A stretch of 64,000 nucleotides of DNA from Bacteroidaceae bacterium (GTDB taxonomy: Bacteria; Bacteroidota; Bacteroidia; Bacteroidales; Bacteroidaceae): assembly GCA_017617575.1 (NCBI GenBank), contig JAFZVY010000085.1:1-64000 (forward strand), in the 5' to 3' direction. Made by a program: the position numbers and the translations under genes. Every line of letters starts with the position of its first letter. Positions within the stretch are counted from its first letter, which is position 1. Under the pieces are notes generated by a model. That model searched no databases and was not told where the DNA came from. It worked only from the letters and a program-made list of their open reading frames with translations. Below, piece after piece: positions 7,545 to 16,713 of the stretch.

Positions 7545-9230
7545 ATGATTGAAAGATTTCTTGAGAAAGCAGACTTCGACTCTTATGAGGATTTTCTCGC
7601 TAACTATAAAGTTCGTATCCCCGACGATTTTAATTTCGGATATGATGTAGTGGACAGGTATGCCTTGGAACAGCCCGAAAAGGAAGCTATACTTTGGACA
7701 AATGACAAGGGAGAGGAAAGACGAATCACATACAAAGAATTTAAGAGCCTGAGCGACCAGTGCGCTTCGTTCCTCATGGGAATAGGAGTGGATAAGGGCG
7801 ACAGGGTCATGCTCATACTCAAACGTAGGGTGGAGTGGTGGATTACCATGGTAGCCCTCCACAAGATAGGTGCTGTGGCTATCCCAGCCACACACATGCT
7901 CACGGACAAGGACATTATCTATCGCTGCCACATGGCAGGAATAAGCAGCATTGTGGCTTGTGGCGATACAATGGTACTCAAGCACGTGGAGAGGGCACGA
8001 CGTTTCTCACCTATGTTGCGCAACTGCATATCCGTAGGCCCTATCGTACCTAACGGATGGTTCGACTACTATCGTGGAATGTCCGAGGCTGAGCCTTTCG
8101 TCACTCCTCAGCGCAATAAGGTGACGGACAACTTCCTTCTTTACTTCACAAGTGGTACGACGGGTGAGCCTAAGATGGTTATGCACGACTATTCTTATCC
8201 TCTTGCCCACATCATCACGGCACGCTATTGGCACAACCTGCACGATGGCGACATACATCTTACCCTTGCTGACACAGGATGGGGAAAAGCTGTATGGGGC
8301 AAGTTCTACGGACAGATGATGAGCGGTGCAACCGTATTTGTATATGACTATGAGGGCAAGTTTGAACCATCGGAACTGTTGGACGTGATACAGAAGTACC
8401 ATATCACTTCGTTCTGTGCTCCTCCTACCATATACCGTATGTTTGTACTTGAAGACCTCTCCAAGTACGACCTTTCAGCCTTGAAGTGGTGTACAACGGC
8501 AGGTGAGGCACTCAGTCCAAGCGTGTTTGAAGAGTGGGAAGCGAAGACAGGCATAATGATATACGAGTCATTCGGACAGACAGAGACAACTCTCGTGGTA
8601 GGCACTTATCCTTGGGTTAAGCCAAAGGCTGGCTCAATGGGTAGGCGAAACGCACAGTTCGACATCGACGTGGTGGATGACGATGGCAAGCACGTAGGAC
8701 CTATGGTACATGGAGAACTCGTCATCAAGGTCGTTGACGGCAAGAGACCATTGGGACTCTTCAAGTGTTACTACCGTAACGAGGAGATGACAGAGAAGTG
8801 TATCCGCAATGGCTTGTACTATACAGGCGATATCGTGTATTACGATGAGGATGGATATTTCTGGTATGTCAGCCGTTCAGACGATGTCATCAAGACCTCT
8901 GGCTATCGTGTAGGACCATTCGAGGTGGAGTCAGCCCTCATGACCCATCCAGCTGTAGTGGAATGTGCCATCACAGCCGTGCCAGACCCGATACGTGGAC
9001 AGATAGTCAAGGCAACAGTAGTCCTTGCACCTAAGTACATGGATAAGGTTACAAACTCAGACGAAGAGCGCAAGCTCCTTATCAAGGAACTGCAGAATCA
9101 CGTTAAGCACGAGACGGCACCATACAAATATCCTCGTGTCGTGGAGTTCGTCAAGGAACTGCCTAAGACCATAAGCGGTAAGATACGCCGTGCACAGATT
9201 AGGCAGGAAAGCGAGTCTGAGAACAAGTAA
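7545..9230 (+). CDS. AMP-forming acyl-CoA synthetase
   Basis: This enzyme activates a carboxylic acid with ATP to an acyl-adenylate and then to acyl-CoA. The 561 residues show the P-loop-like TSGTTGEPK (202-210), the YESFGQTET motif, the YYTGD motif and the C-terminal PKTISGK with the catalytic lysine (Lys546). The sequence fits the acetyl/medium-chain acyl-CoA synthetase branch, with no carrier-protein domain. The substrate (acetate, propionate, butyrate or a longer acid) cannot be decided. It stands alone, with a terminator-like hairpin after it shared with the convergent pectinesterase gene. Confidence 0.9.
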   Translation: MIERFLEKADFDSYEDFLANYKVRIPDDFNFGYDVVDRYALEQPEKEAILWTNDKGEERRITYKEFKSLSDQCASFLMGIGVDKGDRVMLILKRRVEWWITMVALHKIGAVAIPATHMLTDKDIIYRCHMAGISSIVACGDTMVLKHVERARRFSPMLRNCISVGPIVPNGWFDYYRGMSEAEPFVTPQRNKVTDNFLLYFTSGTTGEPKMVMHDYSYPLAHIITARYWHNLHDGDIHLTLADTGWGKAVWGKFYGQMMSGATVFVYDYEGKFEPSELLDVIQKYHITSFCAPPTIYRMFVLEDLSKYDLSALKWCTTAGEALSPSVFEEWEAKTGIMIYESFGQTETTLVVGTYPWVKPKAGSMGRRNAQFDIDVVDDDGKHVGPMVHGELVIKVVDGKRPLGLFKCYYRNEEMTEKCIRNGLYYTGDIVYYDEDGYFWYVSRSDDVIKTSGYRVGPFEVESALMTHPAVVECAITAVPDPIRGQIVKATVVLAPKYMDKVTNSDEERKLLIKELQNHVKHETAPYKYPRVVEFVKELPKTISGKIRRAQIRQESESENK

Positions 9231-9261
9231 GCAATTCCGGGAACATCTAATTGATAAAACG

Positions 9262-9302
9262 AAGAATCCAGAACGTCAGTATTCTTGACGCTCTGGATTC
9301 TT
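9262..9302. terminator. bidirectional terminator
   Basis: Arms AAGAATCCAGA and TCTGGATTCTT plus an inner CGTCA/TGACG stem, with one internal mismatch, lie between two convergent genes. A T-rich stretch follows on the plus side. Confidence 0.75.
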
Positions 9303-9312
9303 TCTTAGTATC

Positions 9313-10617
9313 TTATCTGTTCGGATAAACAACCTCATTCGATGCCTTGCCAAGTCCTCCGTACCAGTTGGCACAGCGGATGGAGAAGCAAGAGCCTTCT
9401 TCTGTCTCAGCAGGTACGACGTACTCGTTAGTGGTGGTGAAGGTTACCACGTCGCCGTCTATGAGTATGGCATAGCAATAGGCATCGGGAATGTCATCCC
9501 ATACAAGTGTCTTGCGTCCCTTCATCTTTAGTGTTGGTGGGGAAACAAACTTGCACTTGTCCTGTGGGTTCCACTTGCCAAATACCTTGTCTATCGTGTA
9601 GTTGCAGGCTTCCTCCTCCGTCAACGTACCGTTAAACTTAACAGTCACCTCCTTGCCGTTGCCATCCTTGTAAACGGTCTTCCTCTTGCTTGCGTCGATG
9701 ACAGAGCCATCAGGCTTGTGACTATTGTACTCAGCAAAGAGGCGTGGTAATGTACCGTGCATATCCCTCCATCCTTGTTCGCAAGGCGAGATGGACATCT
9801 TAGTGTTAATCCATACCACCTGTGGCGCATTCTTCCAAGGACGACCGAGGAAATACTTGTTGTCTTGCTCCTCAGGACCTGTCACGTTACATTCGTTGAA
9901 CACATAGCCATACTTCAACTTCTTCTCCGTGGATGCAGCCGTAATGATGTCCTTGCTTCCGGCCTTTCCCCTTGACCTCATGTTAAGGTTGCAATGGTTG
10001 AAATAGATAGTGCCGCCACCACATACGAAATCGACCGTACCGTTTATCATGCAGTCCTCAAGATATGTCGTACCGTTATCGTTTGTCCAGTAAGTATCCT
10101 GAGTACTCGTGAGCATCACATTCTTGATGATATTGCCCTTGCAACGCTTCTCGTTGAGAGCTACCGAACGATTGGCAAACGCCTTAGGGTCGTTCTTGTA
10201 GTTGCACCATAGCTCCAAGTCTTGAATGTATGTGCTATCAGCATGGTTGAGATAAAGCGTGGCAGTTATTCCTATGCCCTCATGACGTGGTATGTTGACT
10301 ATCTTGGTGTCCTTCCAGTTCTCGCCTATAATGGACGTGTTAGGCGCTTTCAGAACCGTCATAGGGCTTGGGAAGCGAACCGTATCGCCATTCTCCACGA
10401 CACTTATGGTATCTCCGTCACCCTTCACGAGGTAATAGTTGGACTTGATGAATATGCGATAACGCGTCTTTAAGTCCTTCCTTGCATTAGCCTTGTGGAT
10501 GGCATCGGAGAAACTACCGCTGTCAGGCACGACGAAGTCATACGTCCATCGTTCCCTTTGAGCGTGTGCAGTAGAAACGCACATGAGCATTATAAGTGTT
10601 GCAAGAAGATGTTTCAT
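9313..10617 (-). CDS. pectinesterase (carbohydrate esterase family 8)
   Basis: The enzyme removes methyl esters from homogalacturonan. From the chosen ATG it has 434 residues: a signal peptide (MKHLLATLIMLMCVSTAHA), then the right-handed beta-helix of CE8. Family motifs are visible: STQDTYW with the catalytic Gln and Asp, GTVDFVCGGG with the second catalytic Asp, and GRPW with the conserved Arg and Trp. A C-terminal extension of about 90 residues contains a fibronectin-like segment (LVWDDIPDAYCYAI). An upstream ATG would add MLITNQTT before the signal peptide and is less likely. It follows the SusC/SusD pair on the same strand, which points to uptake and breakdown of pectin. Confidence 0.9.
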   Translation of the reverse strand: MKHLLATLIMLMCVSTAHAQRERWTYDFVVPDSGSFSDAIHKANARKDLKTRYRIFIKSNYYLVKGDGDTISVVENGDTVRFPSPMTVLKAPNTSIIGENWKDTKIVNIPRHEGIGITATLYLNHADSTYIQDLELWCNYKNDPKAFANRSVALNEKRCKGNIIKNVMLTSTQDTYWTNDNGTTYLEDCMINGTVDFVCGGGTIYFNHCNLNMRSRGKAGSKDIITAASTEKKLKYGYVFNECNVTGPEEQDNKYFLGRPWKNAPQVVWINTKMSISPCEQGWRDMHGTLPRLFAEYNSHKPDGSVIDASKRKTVYKDGNGKEVTVKFNGTLTEEEACNYTIDKVFGKWNPQDKCKFVSPPTLKMKGRKTLVWDDIPDAYCYAILIDGDVVTFTTTNEYVVPAETEEGSCFSIRCANWYGGLGKASNEVVYPNR

Positions 10618-10621
10618 TGTA

Positions 10622-10727
10622 GTTTGATTAGTAATGAGCAATTAGTAATTAGTAATGCATGGCACAGTCAATTGTTTTTATTCCGAATGGCTATTACTCA
10701 TTTTCTCATTGCTAATTACTCATTATA
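10622..10727. repeat. inverted pair of 7-bp arrays
   Basis: Units of the AATTAGT/AATGAGC kind before the pectinesterase gene face complementary units (CTAATTA, CTCATTA) some 40 bp away. It is a heptamer hairpin element. Confidence 0.55.
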
Positions 10728-10730
10728 TTC

Positions 10731-10766
10731 AAAAACTCACAGCCAACGAGTGGCTGTGAGTTTTTT
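10731..10766. terminator. 15-bp stem hairpin after susD
   Basis: Arms of 15 bp (10731-10745 and 10751-10765) enclose a 5-base loop, with T runs at both ends, 6 bp beyond the SusD stop codon. It should end or attenuate the SusC/SusD transcript before the pectinesterase gene. Confidence 0.8.
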
Positions 10767-10771
10767 ATAGA

Positions 10772-12355
10772 TTAGTAACCATTGTTCTGTTTCCAGTCGT
10801 TCTTGTGAATATTCAACATTGATGTTGAAATAGGGAAGATACGACAAGTCTTGTCAAATCGTGCAGAACTGAAGCTCTTCATGTGTGGGAAGAATTCATC
10901 CTCGAAGTGACCGAAACGAATCATATCGTTACGACGCCAGTTCTCATCGAAGAACTCACGACCACGCTCGTCATACAAGTCATCAAGAGTTGGGTCTGTC
11001 TCAAGAAGTGGTGCCTTTGCGTATGCACGAATCTCGTTGAATAAAGGTTTAGCATCACTTGCCTTTCCTGAACGAACAAGAGCCTCAGCCTTCATAAGGA
11101 GAATATCTGCATAACGGAAGATAGGGAGGTCGTTAGACTGATTACGTCCGTTATTATAGTCGCTTGCCTGAATGAACCACTTAACAGAGTGATAACCCTG
11201 ACGATAGCCTTCTATGTCATCACCAACATTAAGAGTTTGGTCATTGTCTTGAACAAGTTTAATGTTCTTAGTGAAAACAAGTGGATTTCCCTTACTATCC
11301 AAACATACTTCAGTTGTAGGAGTGAGTGTCTCTGGGTCATAGATGTGAACTGTATCTCCTACGATGCAATAATTACGCTCATCACCCTCAAGGCAGAAAC
11401 GACTAACACATTCTGGTGTAACAACGGCATAGCCACCACCTGAGTTTGAAACCTTAATTCCAAAATAGTTTGGATCCAGTTTCTTAATATCCTTATAAAC
11501 ATGTGAACGACCGTACTGCATTCCTTGTGCAAGAATATTGTCATAAGGAATTGCATAAATGAAGTCTTCAACATGTGGGCCATTGTCATAAGAGAATTTC
11601 TTCATGTATGGCATAGAACCAAGGTTGAACTTGCCTGACTTAATGATAGAATCACAGATTGCGATACAAGCATCAAGCTTTTCATTCTTGGCAGTTGCTG
11701 CATCATAGTCCTCTACATTAGTTGAAGTATATACTGCCCAGTTGATATAAATCTTGGCAAGAAGAGCCTCAGCCATCCATTTAGTAGCTGTACCATAAGT
11801 CTCTTCACTTACTTCTTCTGTAAGCTGTGGGATAACATCCAACAACTCGCTTTCTATGTATCTGGCAACCTCAGCACGAGGCTTACGTTCAATGTAGTTA
11901 CCTGTATTAACTACTGGGTCAAGAATTGGAGTGTCGCCCCAGTGCTCCATAAGGATGAATGTGAAGAATGCACGCATTACCCTTGCATAAGGATACATCT
12001 CAGCAAAGTCAGGATTGGCAAGAATCTCATTAGCCTTTACGATTCCAGGAGAAACGACACCATACCAGTCGATAGTAGCGTCATCTGGCATGTAGTTATG
12101 TAATGAGGCGCGAGCATACACACCAGAATCATACCAGTTGTTTCCAAAAGAAACAGCGGTAAATTCATCGCTTGAAAATGCGTTTGCCTCCATGTATCTA
12201 CGACCATAGCAATCTCTCATAGTGATATAAAGTGAATTGAGAGAAGGATTAGGATGCTGCTGATACATAGATTCTGTATTCACATCAAGGTCAGTACAGC
12301 CTGTAGCCAATAAAGCCATACTTGAGGCCATAAATATTTTTATCTTATTTTTCAT
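10772..12355 (-). CDS. SusD/RagB-family glycan-binding lipoprotein
   Basis: SusD-like proteins sit on the cell surface and hand glycans to a SusC channel. The 527-residue protein has a lipoprotein signal with the acylated Cys20 (LLATGC), N-terminal TPR-like helices and the typical SusD C-terminal segment (NDLPIFRYADILLMKAEAL, then FDENWRRNDMIRFG). It starts 12 bp after the SusC-like gene. The neighbouring pectinesterase suggests a pectin-derived ligand, which is inference. Confidence 0.93.
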   Translation of the reverse strand: MKNKIKIFMASSMALLATGCTDLDVNTESMYQQHPNPSLNSLYITMRDCYGRRYMEANAFSSDEFTAVSFGNNWYDSGVYARASLHNYMPDDATIDWYGVVSPGIVKANEILANPDFAEMYPYARVMRAFFTFILMEHWGDTPILDPVVNTGNYIERKPRAEVARYIESELLDVIPQLTEEVSEETYGTATKWMAEALLAKIYINWAVYTSTNVEDYDAATAKNEKLDACIAICDSIIKSGKFNLGSMPYMKKFSYDNGPHVEDFIYAIPYDNILAQGMQYGRSHVYKDIKKLDPNYFGIKVSNSGGGYAVVTPECVSRFCLEGDERNYCIVGDTVHIYDPETLTPTTEVCLDSKGNPLVFTKNIKLVQDNDQTLNVGDDIEGYRQGYHSVKWFIQASDYNNGRNQSNDLPIFRYADILLMKAEALVRSGKASDAKPLFNEIRAYAKAPLLETDPTLDDLYDERGREFFDENWRRNDMIRFGHFEDEFFPHMKSFSSARFDKTCRIFPISTSMLNIHKNDWKQNNGY

Positions 12356-12367
12356 AATGTGCGGAGA

Positions 12368-15300
12368 TTAGAAATTAATTTTTGCTCCAACCAAGATAGA
12401 GCGAGTATGAGGATATACACTCCAACGATAGTCAATACCTGGGTCAATGCCACCAAGTCTAACTTCTGGGTCAAGTCCCTTGTAGCTTGTAATAGTGAAT
12501 ACATTGTTACAAGTAGCATAGAGCTGAAGGTTGTTTATCCAACCATTGAAGTTGTTGAATGTATAACCAAGAGTAATAGTAGAAAGACGGAGATAGCTAC
12601 CGTTCTCAATAAACCTGTCAGATGGATAGTTTGAAATGTTATCAGTAGCAGGTGTCTCAAGGTATTCCTTAAGAACATTCTTACCATTGTTCAACTGAGC
12701 GCCGTTAGCATAGTTAGCACGCATACCGTTATATACCTTATTGCCAAATACGCCTGTGAAGAACATTGTCGCATTCCAGTTCTTGTATGTAAATGTATTG
12801 TTCCATCCGATTGTTACCTTTGGCTGTGCACTACCAGTCACAGTACGATCCTTTGTCTGTGGCTCGATTGTTGTCTCTCCTGTACGCTCTCCTGTCTCTG
12901 CATCATGAACATAGAAACAAGACTTTCCGTCCTCATTAAGACCTGCATATTCGTATGTGTAGAATGTACCGAGAGCCTCGCCTTCGATAATACGCTGAGT
13001 GTAACCATTAGCAGACATACCTGCTACCATTGGGTCACCCTGGTTGAACTCGTCTGTGAAATACTTGTCGTTTGATACTCTGTCAACACAGTTTGAGTTA
13101 TGAGAGATGTTGAATCCTGTGTTCCAGCGGAATCCCTTTGACTGGATGATATCAGCATTGATAGAAAACTCGATACCACGGTTAGTCATATCTCCCACAT
13201 TTGCCCAAATGTAGCCATAAGGATACTGGAGTGGAGATACAGGATAGTTCCACAAAAGGTCCTTTGTCTTTTTGTTGTACCATTCAATAGTACCATTGAT
13301 GCGGCCACCAAGGAATGCGAAATCAATACCAACATTGAACATTCCAGTAGTTTCCCACTTAAGGTCCTTGTTAGGGTTCTTAGTGGCATCAAAGTCAGCA
13401 TACTTGTCGTTTGAACCTGTGTGGTTAACCACACCGTAAGTTGAAAGGGCAGCATCATAGTTGAAGCCCTCAGAGTTACCGCTTACACCATATCCAACAC
13501 GAAGCTTGAGGTTTGTGAGGACATTCTGGCTCTTCATGAAGTTCTCCTCTGTGATATTCCATGCTCCAGATACAGAAGGGAATGTACCCCATCTATTGTT
13601 TGAACCAAACACAGAAGCACCATCACGACGAACTGTTGCCTGAAGCATGTAACGGCTGTTGTAAGAATAGTTTACACGACCATAGAAAGAAATCATCTTA
13701 GTAGTGCTGATGTTTCCGCTTGTCACACCATTCATACCGTCAATACAGTTTGCGTATGTAAGGTTGTTCCACTTGAGTTTATCATTAGGGAAGTTATATA
13801 CAGTAACACCAAATCCATCGTTTGATGTACGCTCCTCCCATGAATAACCGAGCATGAGACCTAACTTGTGAATCTCATTGAATGTCTTGTCAAAGTTTCC
13901 GTAAGTTTCAAAAGTATTGTCACTTCCAGTGCTTGTGTTACGAGTAGCCTGACCATTTCGTGTTGACATTACTACAGGCAATTCAAGCTGTGAATTACGA
14001 GTATGGTATTCGCTGCCAAGGTGCTGTCTGTTATTGTATGAATAATTAGCACTCCAAGTCAATCCATCAATAATGCGAAGTGTTGCCTTTGTGATGAATT
14101 GAACGCGACGCCAGCTAAACTCAGAAGTATCTTCGTTCAAGAGAGACAATGGATTGTAGTTCTTGGAACCAGAAGCCTTTGAAACTGACCAATTGCCATT
14201 CTCGTCAGTTGGAGAAACGAATGGAGAGAAGTAGTTCATGGCATCAAGTACAGAACCACCCTCGTTATTCATTGCCACACCTGTGTGCTTTCCAAACATA
14301 GCGTTAGCACCTACAGAGATGTCGAGGTGATCCTTGAGCAATGATGTTGTAATCAAAGAACGTGCATTAACACGATTCATGCCAGACTTCTTGATTACAC
14401 CCTCACGATTCTGGAAGTTTACACTTGCCATGTACTTAGTCTTCTTGGCACCTCCATTTATAGAAAGGTTGTGATTGTGAGTGATTCCGGTACGAAGAAC
14501 CTCGTCCTGCCAATCTGTGCTACCATAGGCAGCACCTCTATCATCTGCAAAAGATATGCCATTCTTTTCTCCATAAGCTCTAAGGTCATCAGCTGTTGCC
14601 ATGTCAAGAGTCTTGAGAATATTGTCAAATGCTACATATCCATTGTAAGTCACATTAGTCTTGCCATCCTTACCCTTCTTTGTAGTGATGATAATCACAC
14701 CATTTGCAGCCTTGTTATCATAGATAGCTGCAGCAGAAGCATCACGGAGAACATCGATGCTCTCGATATCATCAGGTGCTACCATTGAGATGTCAACACC
14801 AGGGATGCCATCCACTACATAGTAAGGAGACATAGCGTCTGCACGGAGGGTTGAAGCTCCACGGAGAGTGATTGTAGTGCTTCCGTTAGGGTCACCTGTA
14901 GAAGTTACTACAAGTCCTGGCACCTTGCCCTGAAGCATCTGTGCAGGGTCGGTGAACACACCCTTGTTAAGGTCTTCAGCCTTGACGGTAGTAATGGAAG
15001 ATGTTACGTCCTTGCGTTGCATAGAACCATAACCAACGACTACTACGTCGCTGATAAGCTTGGAGTCTTCCTTGAGATAGACGTTAAGTTTGTTGCCTTT
15101 TACTGTAGCCTCCTTGCTCTCAAAACCGATGTATGAGAACACGAGAGTCTTGCCAGTAGCCACGTTTATCTGGTATTCACCATTGATGTTTGTGACTGCG
15201 CCGTTGGAAGTTGCACCCTTCTCTACGACATTAACACCAACGAGCGGTTCGCCAGAAGCGTCCCTAACCACACCTGTTACCTTTTGGGCAAACATAGTGA

Positions 15301-15376
15301 TAGTACTCAGCACGAAAAGAACAGCAACGGTAAGTGCACGCTCTTTCCACAACTGTGAAAAATGCTTTTTACTCAT
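12368..15376 (-). CDS. SusC/RagA-family TonB-dependent outer membrane transporter
   Basis: The channel imports oligosaccharides across the outer membrane using TonB energy. The 1002 residues start with a signal sequence, then a carboxypeptidase-like regulatory domain (about 33-115, with GEPLVGVNVVEKG), the short SusC signature (VVVVGYGSMQRKDVTSSI), a plug domain with DIESIDVLRDASAAAIYDN, and a beta-barrel ending in an aromatic residue (GAKINF). Length is typical for the family. It is the first gene of a three-gene glycan locus with SusD and pectinesterase. No sensor/regulator (hybrid two-component or anti-sigma) is adjacent, so its control is from elsewhere. Confidence 0.95.
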   Translation of the reverse strand: MSKKHFSQLWKERALTVAVLFVLSTITMFAQKVTGVVRDASGEPLVGVNVVEKGATSNGAVTNINGEYQINVATGKTLVFSYIGFESKEATVKGNKLNVYLKEDSKLISDVVVVGYGSMQRKDVTSSITTVKAEDLNKGVFTDPAQMLQGKVPGLVVTSTGDPNGSTTITLRGASTLRADAMSPYYVVDGIPGVDISMVAPDDIESIDVLRDASAAAIYDNKAANGVIIITTKKGKDGKTNVTYNGYVAFDNILKTLDMATADDLRAYGEKNGISFADDRGAAYGSTDWQDEVLRTGITHNHNLSINGGAKKTKYMASVNFQNREGVIKKSGMNRVNARSLITTSLLKDHLDISVGANAMFGKHTGVAMNNEGGSVLDAMNYFSPFVSPTDENGNWSVSKASGSKNYNPLSLLNEDTSEFSWRRVQFITKATLRIIDGLTWSANYSYNNRQHLGSEYHTRNSQLELPVVMSTRNGQATRNTSTGSDNTFETYGNFDKTFNEIHKLGLMLGYSWEERTSNDGFGVTVYNFPNDKLKWNNLTYANCIDGMNGVTSGNISTTKMISFYGRVNYSYNSRYMLQATVRRDGASVFGSNNRWGTFPSVSGAWNITEENFMKSQNVLTNLKLRVGYGVSGNSEGFNYDAALSTYGVVNHTGSNDKYADFDATKNPNKDLKWETTGMFNVGIDFAFLGGRINGTIEWYNKKTKDLLWNYPVSPLQYPYGYIWANVGDMTNRGIEFSINADIIQSKGFRWNTGFNISHNSNCVDRVSNDKYFTDEFNQGDPMVAGMSANGYTQRIIEGEALGTFYTYEYAGLNEDGKSCFYVHDAETGERTGETTIEPQTKDRTVTGSAQPKVTIGWNNTFTYKNWNATMFFTGVFGNKVYNGMRANYANGAQLNNGKNVLKEYLETPATDNISNYPSDRFIENGSYLRLSTITLGYTFNNFNGWINNLQLYATCNNVFTITSYKGLDPEVRLGGIDPGIDYRWSVYPHTRSILVGAKINF

Positions 15377-15465
15377 CTTGTTTGTTTTTTAGATTTATTT
15401 GTAATAAAAAGATTGGATTAATTTGGATTATTAAAATTGTTAATGGTATGTTTTGTTTTCAGATG

Positions 15466-15495
15466 CAAATGTATAAAAAAGTTAATTAACTCCAA
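15466..15495 (-). promoter_or_regulatory. promoter of the SusC/SusD operon
   Basis: On the minus strand a -33 GTTG core (15493-15496 region) and a -7 TACATTTG (15466-15473) are separated by 19 bp. The leader would be about 85 bases. Confidence 0.65.
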
Positions 15496-15623
15496 CACTT
15501 TATCCCTCTTTTTGTGGAATTATGTGCCTTTTTTTATTCAATACATGTCCTTTTTGGAAGATTGCTTTTTGTTTTAGGCAACGAATTCCTCGAAAACACA
15601 TGAACTTTCAAGCCCTTTTTTTC

Positions 15624-15900
15624 TCCAAAGTTTCTCCGTTCGTTCTCCGTTCTTCCTCCGTTGTTTCTCCGTCGATTCTCCGTTGTTTCTCCGTCGATAC
15701 TCCGTAGTAAGTCCCATTAACCTCCCATTAACCTCCCATTAACCTCCCATTAAAGTCCCATTAACCTCCCATTCTAAATGGGACATTAATGGTATTTGAA
15801 AGGGTATTTAATGAGTATTACTTAGGACTTGTAACGGAGAATCAACGGAGGAAGAACGGAGAACGAACGGAAAAGCATAGGAGAAATGACGGATGTGCAG
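15624..15900. repeat. 11-bp-period hairpin element (copy C)
   Basis: Fourteen consecutive 11-bp units run from 15624 to 15777: first TCCGTTCGTTC-like, then six TCCCATTAACC-like units (15712-15777). A complementary array of 11-bp units follows (about 15820-15900). The arms 15635-15663 and 15843-15871 are perfect inverted repeats of 29 bp. The 683-bp gap between the SusC gene and the next gene holds this element and no convincing ORF. Beyond it, 15900-16030 shows further GATGATGTGC- and GAGGAG-rich words. Confidence 0.85.
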
Positions 15901-16059
15901 ATGATGTATAGATAGCATGCAGATGATGTGCGGAAAAAATAAAGAGCTGTTGAGGAGCTTATGAGGAGTCATTGAGGAGGTACGAATGGAGTATGGAGAA
16001 CGGATTTTTGTTTGTGGAAAAACAAAAACGGTAATCTGCATGAGATTACCGTTTGCTTG

Positions 16060-16713
16060 TCATAAGTGACATTTTATTGGGAAATTGAAATAAAGGTATC
16101 CGTTTTCGCCTCGTTTGATAGATATAACAACACTTTTTAGTGTGTCTGAAATAGGGTATTCAGTAACTGGAAATTCCACTTTTGTTTTTCCTATCAGTTT
16201 TTTTTCGTTGAAAGGTAATTCTTTTCCGTTATGAGGTATCTTACCGAAATAAATGACATCATCATAGAATGAAATAGAATCTCCATAGTTCTTGCCATAG
16301 ATATTGACTTTTCCATCATCATACGTAAGCAAAATCTGTTCTGAGCCGTCAACGAACCTTGATATTTCCCATACGTACAATGTGTCACTTTTTTCGCCTT
16401 TGTCATTTTGTAGGCAGTATTCATGTGAGTATATTCCTCCCCATAAATCTGTACAGCAATATTTCTCTCCATTGTAATAGGTTCCAATCATGCTAGAGGC
16501 TCCATCACCCATAATCGAATCTTCAATCCTCTCCATGTGGTAAAATGAGGAGTCACATGATTCTTTGTCGTACTCTAATATGAAACAGGAGTCTTTTTCT
16601 GAATACACGATTTTTGGTTTTTCTACTTTTTTGTTTGTGGCGTTATAGGTAACGCATATTACTAACATGATGAAAGTTAGTGATACTATAATTATTGAAC
16701 TAATCTTTTTCAT
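16060..16713 (-). CDS. membrane-anchored protein of unknown function in a BlaI/M56 operon
   Basis: I do not recognise this 217-residue protein. It has one N-terminal hydrophobic segment (about 5-26) followed by an exported, charged, beta-rich domain with many Asp, Ser and Tyr. Its start overlaps the end of the M56 peptidase gene by 14 bp, so the two are translationally coupled and presumably act together. It could be a partner or substrate of the peptidase, or the effector controlled by the BlaI switch. AT content is higher than in the metabolic genes around it. Confidence 0.75.
   Translation of the reverse strand: MKKISSIIIVSLTFIMLVICVTYNATNKKVEKPKIVYSEKDSCFILEYDKESCDSSFYHMERIEDSIMGDGASSMIGTYYNGEKYCCTDLWGGIYSHEYCLQNDKGEKSDTLYVWEISRFVDGSEQILLTYDDGKVNIYGKNYGDSISFYDDVIYFGKIPHNGKELPFNEKKLIGKTKVEFPVTEYPISDTLKSVVISIKRGENGYLYFNFPIKCHL

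Noticed and set aside
15624..15777. The repeat array near 15.7 kb as a CRISPR array
   Set aside because: Units are 11 bp, contiguous and have no spacers; there are no cas genes.
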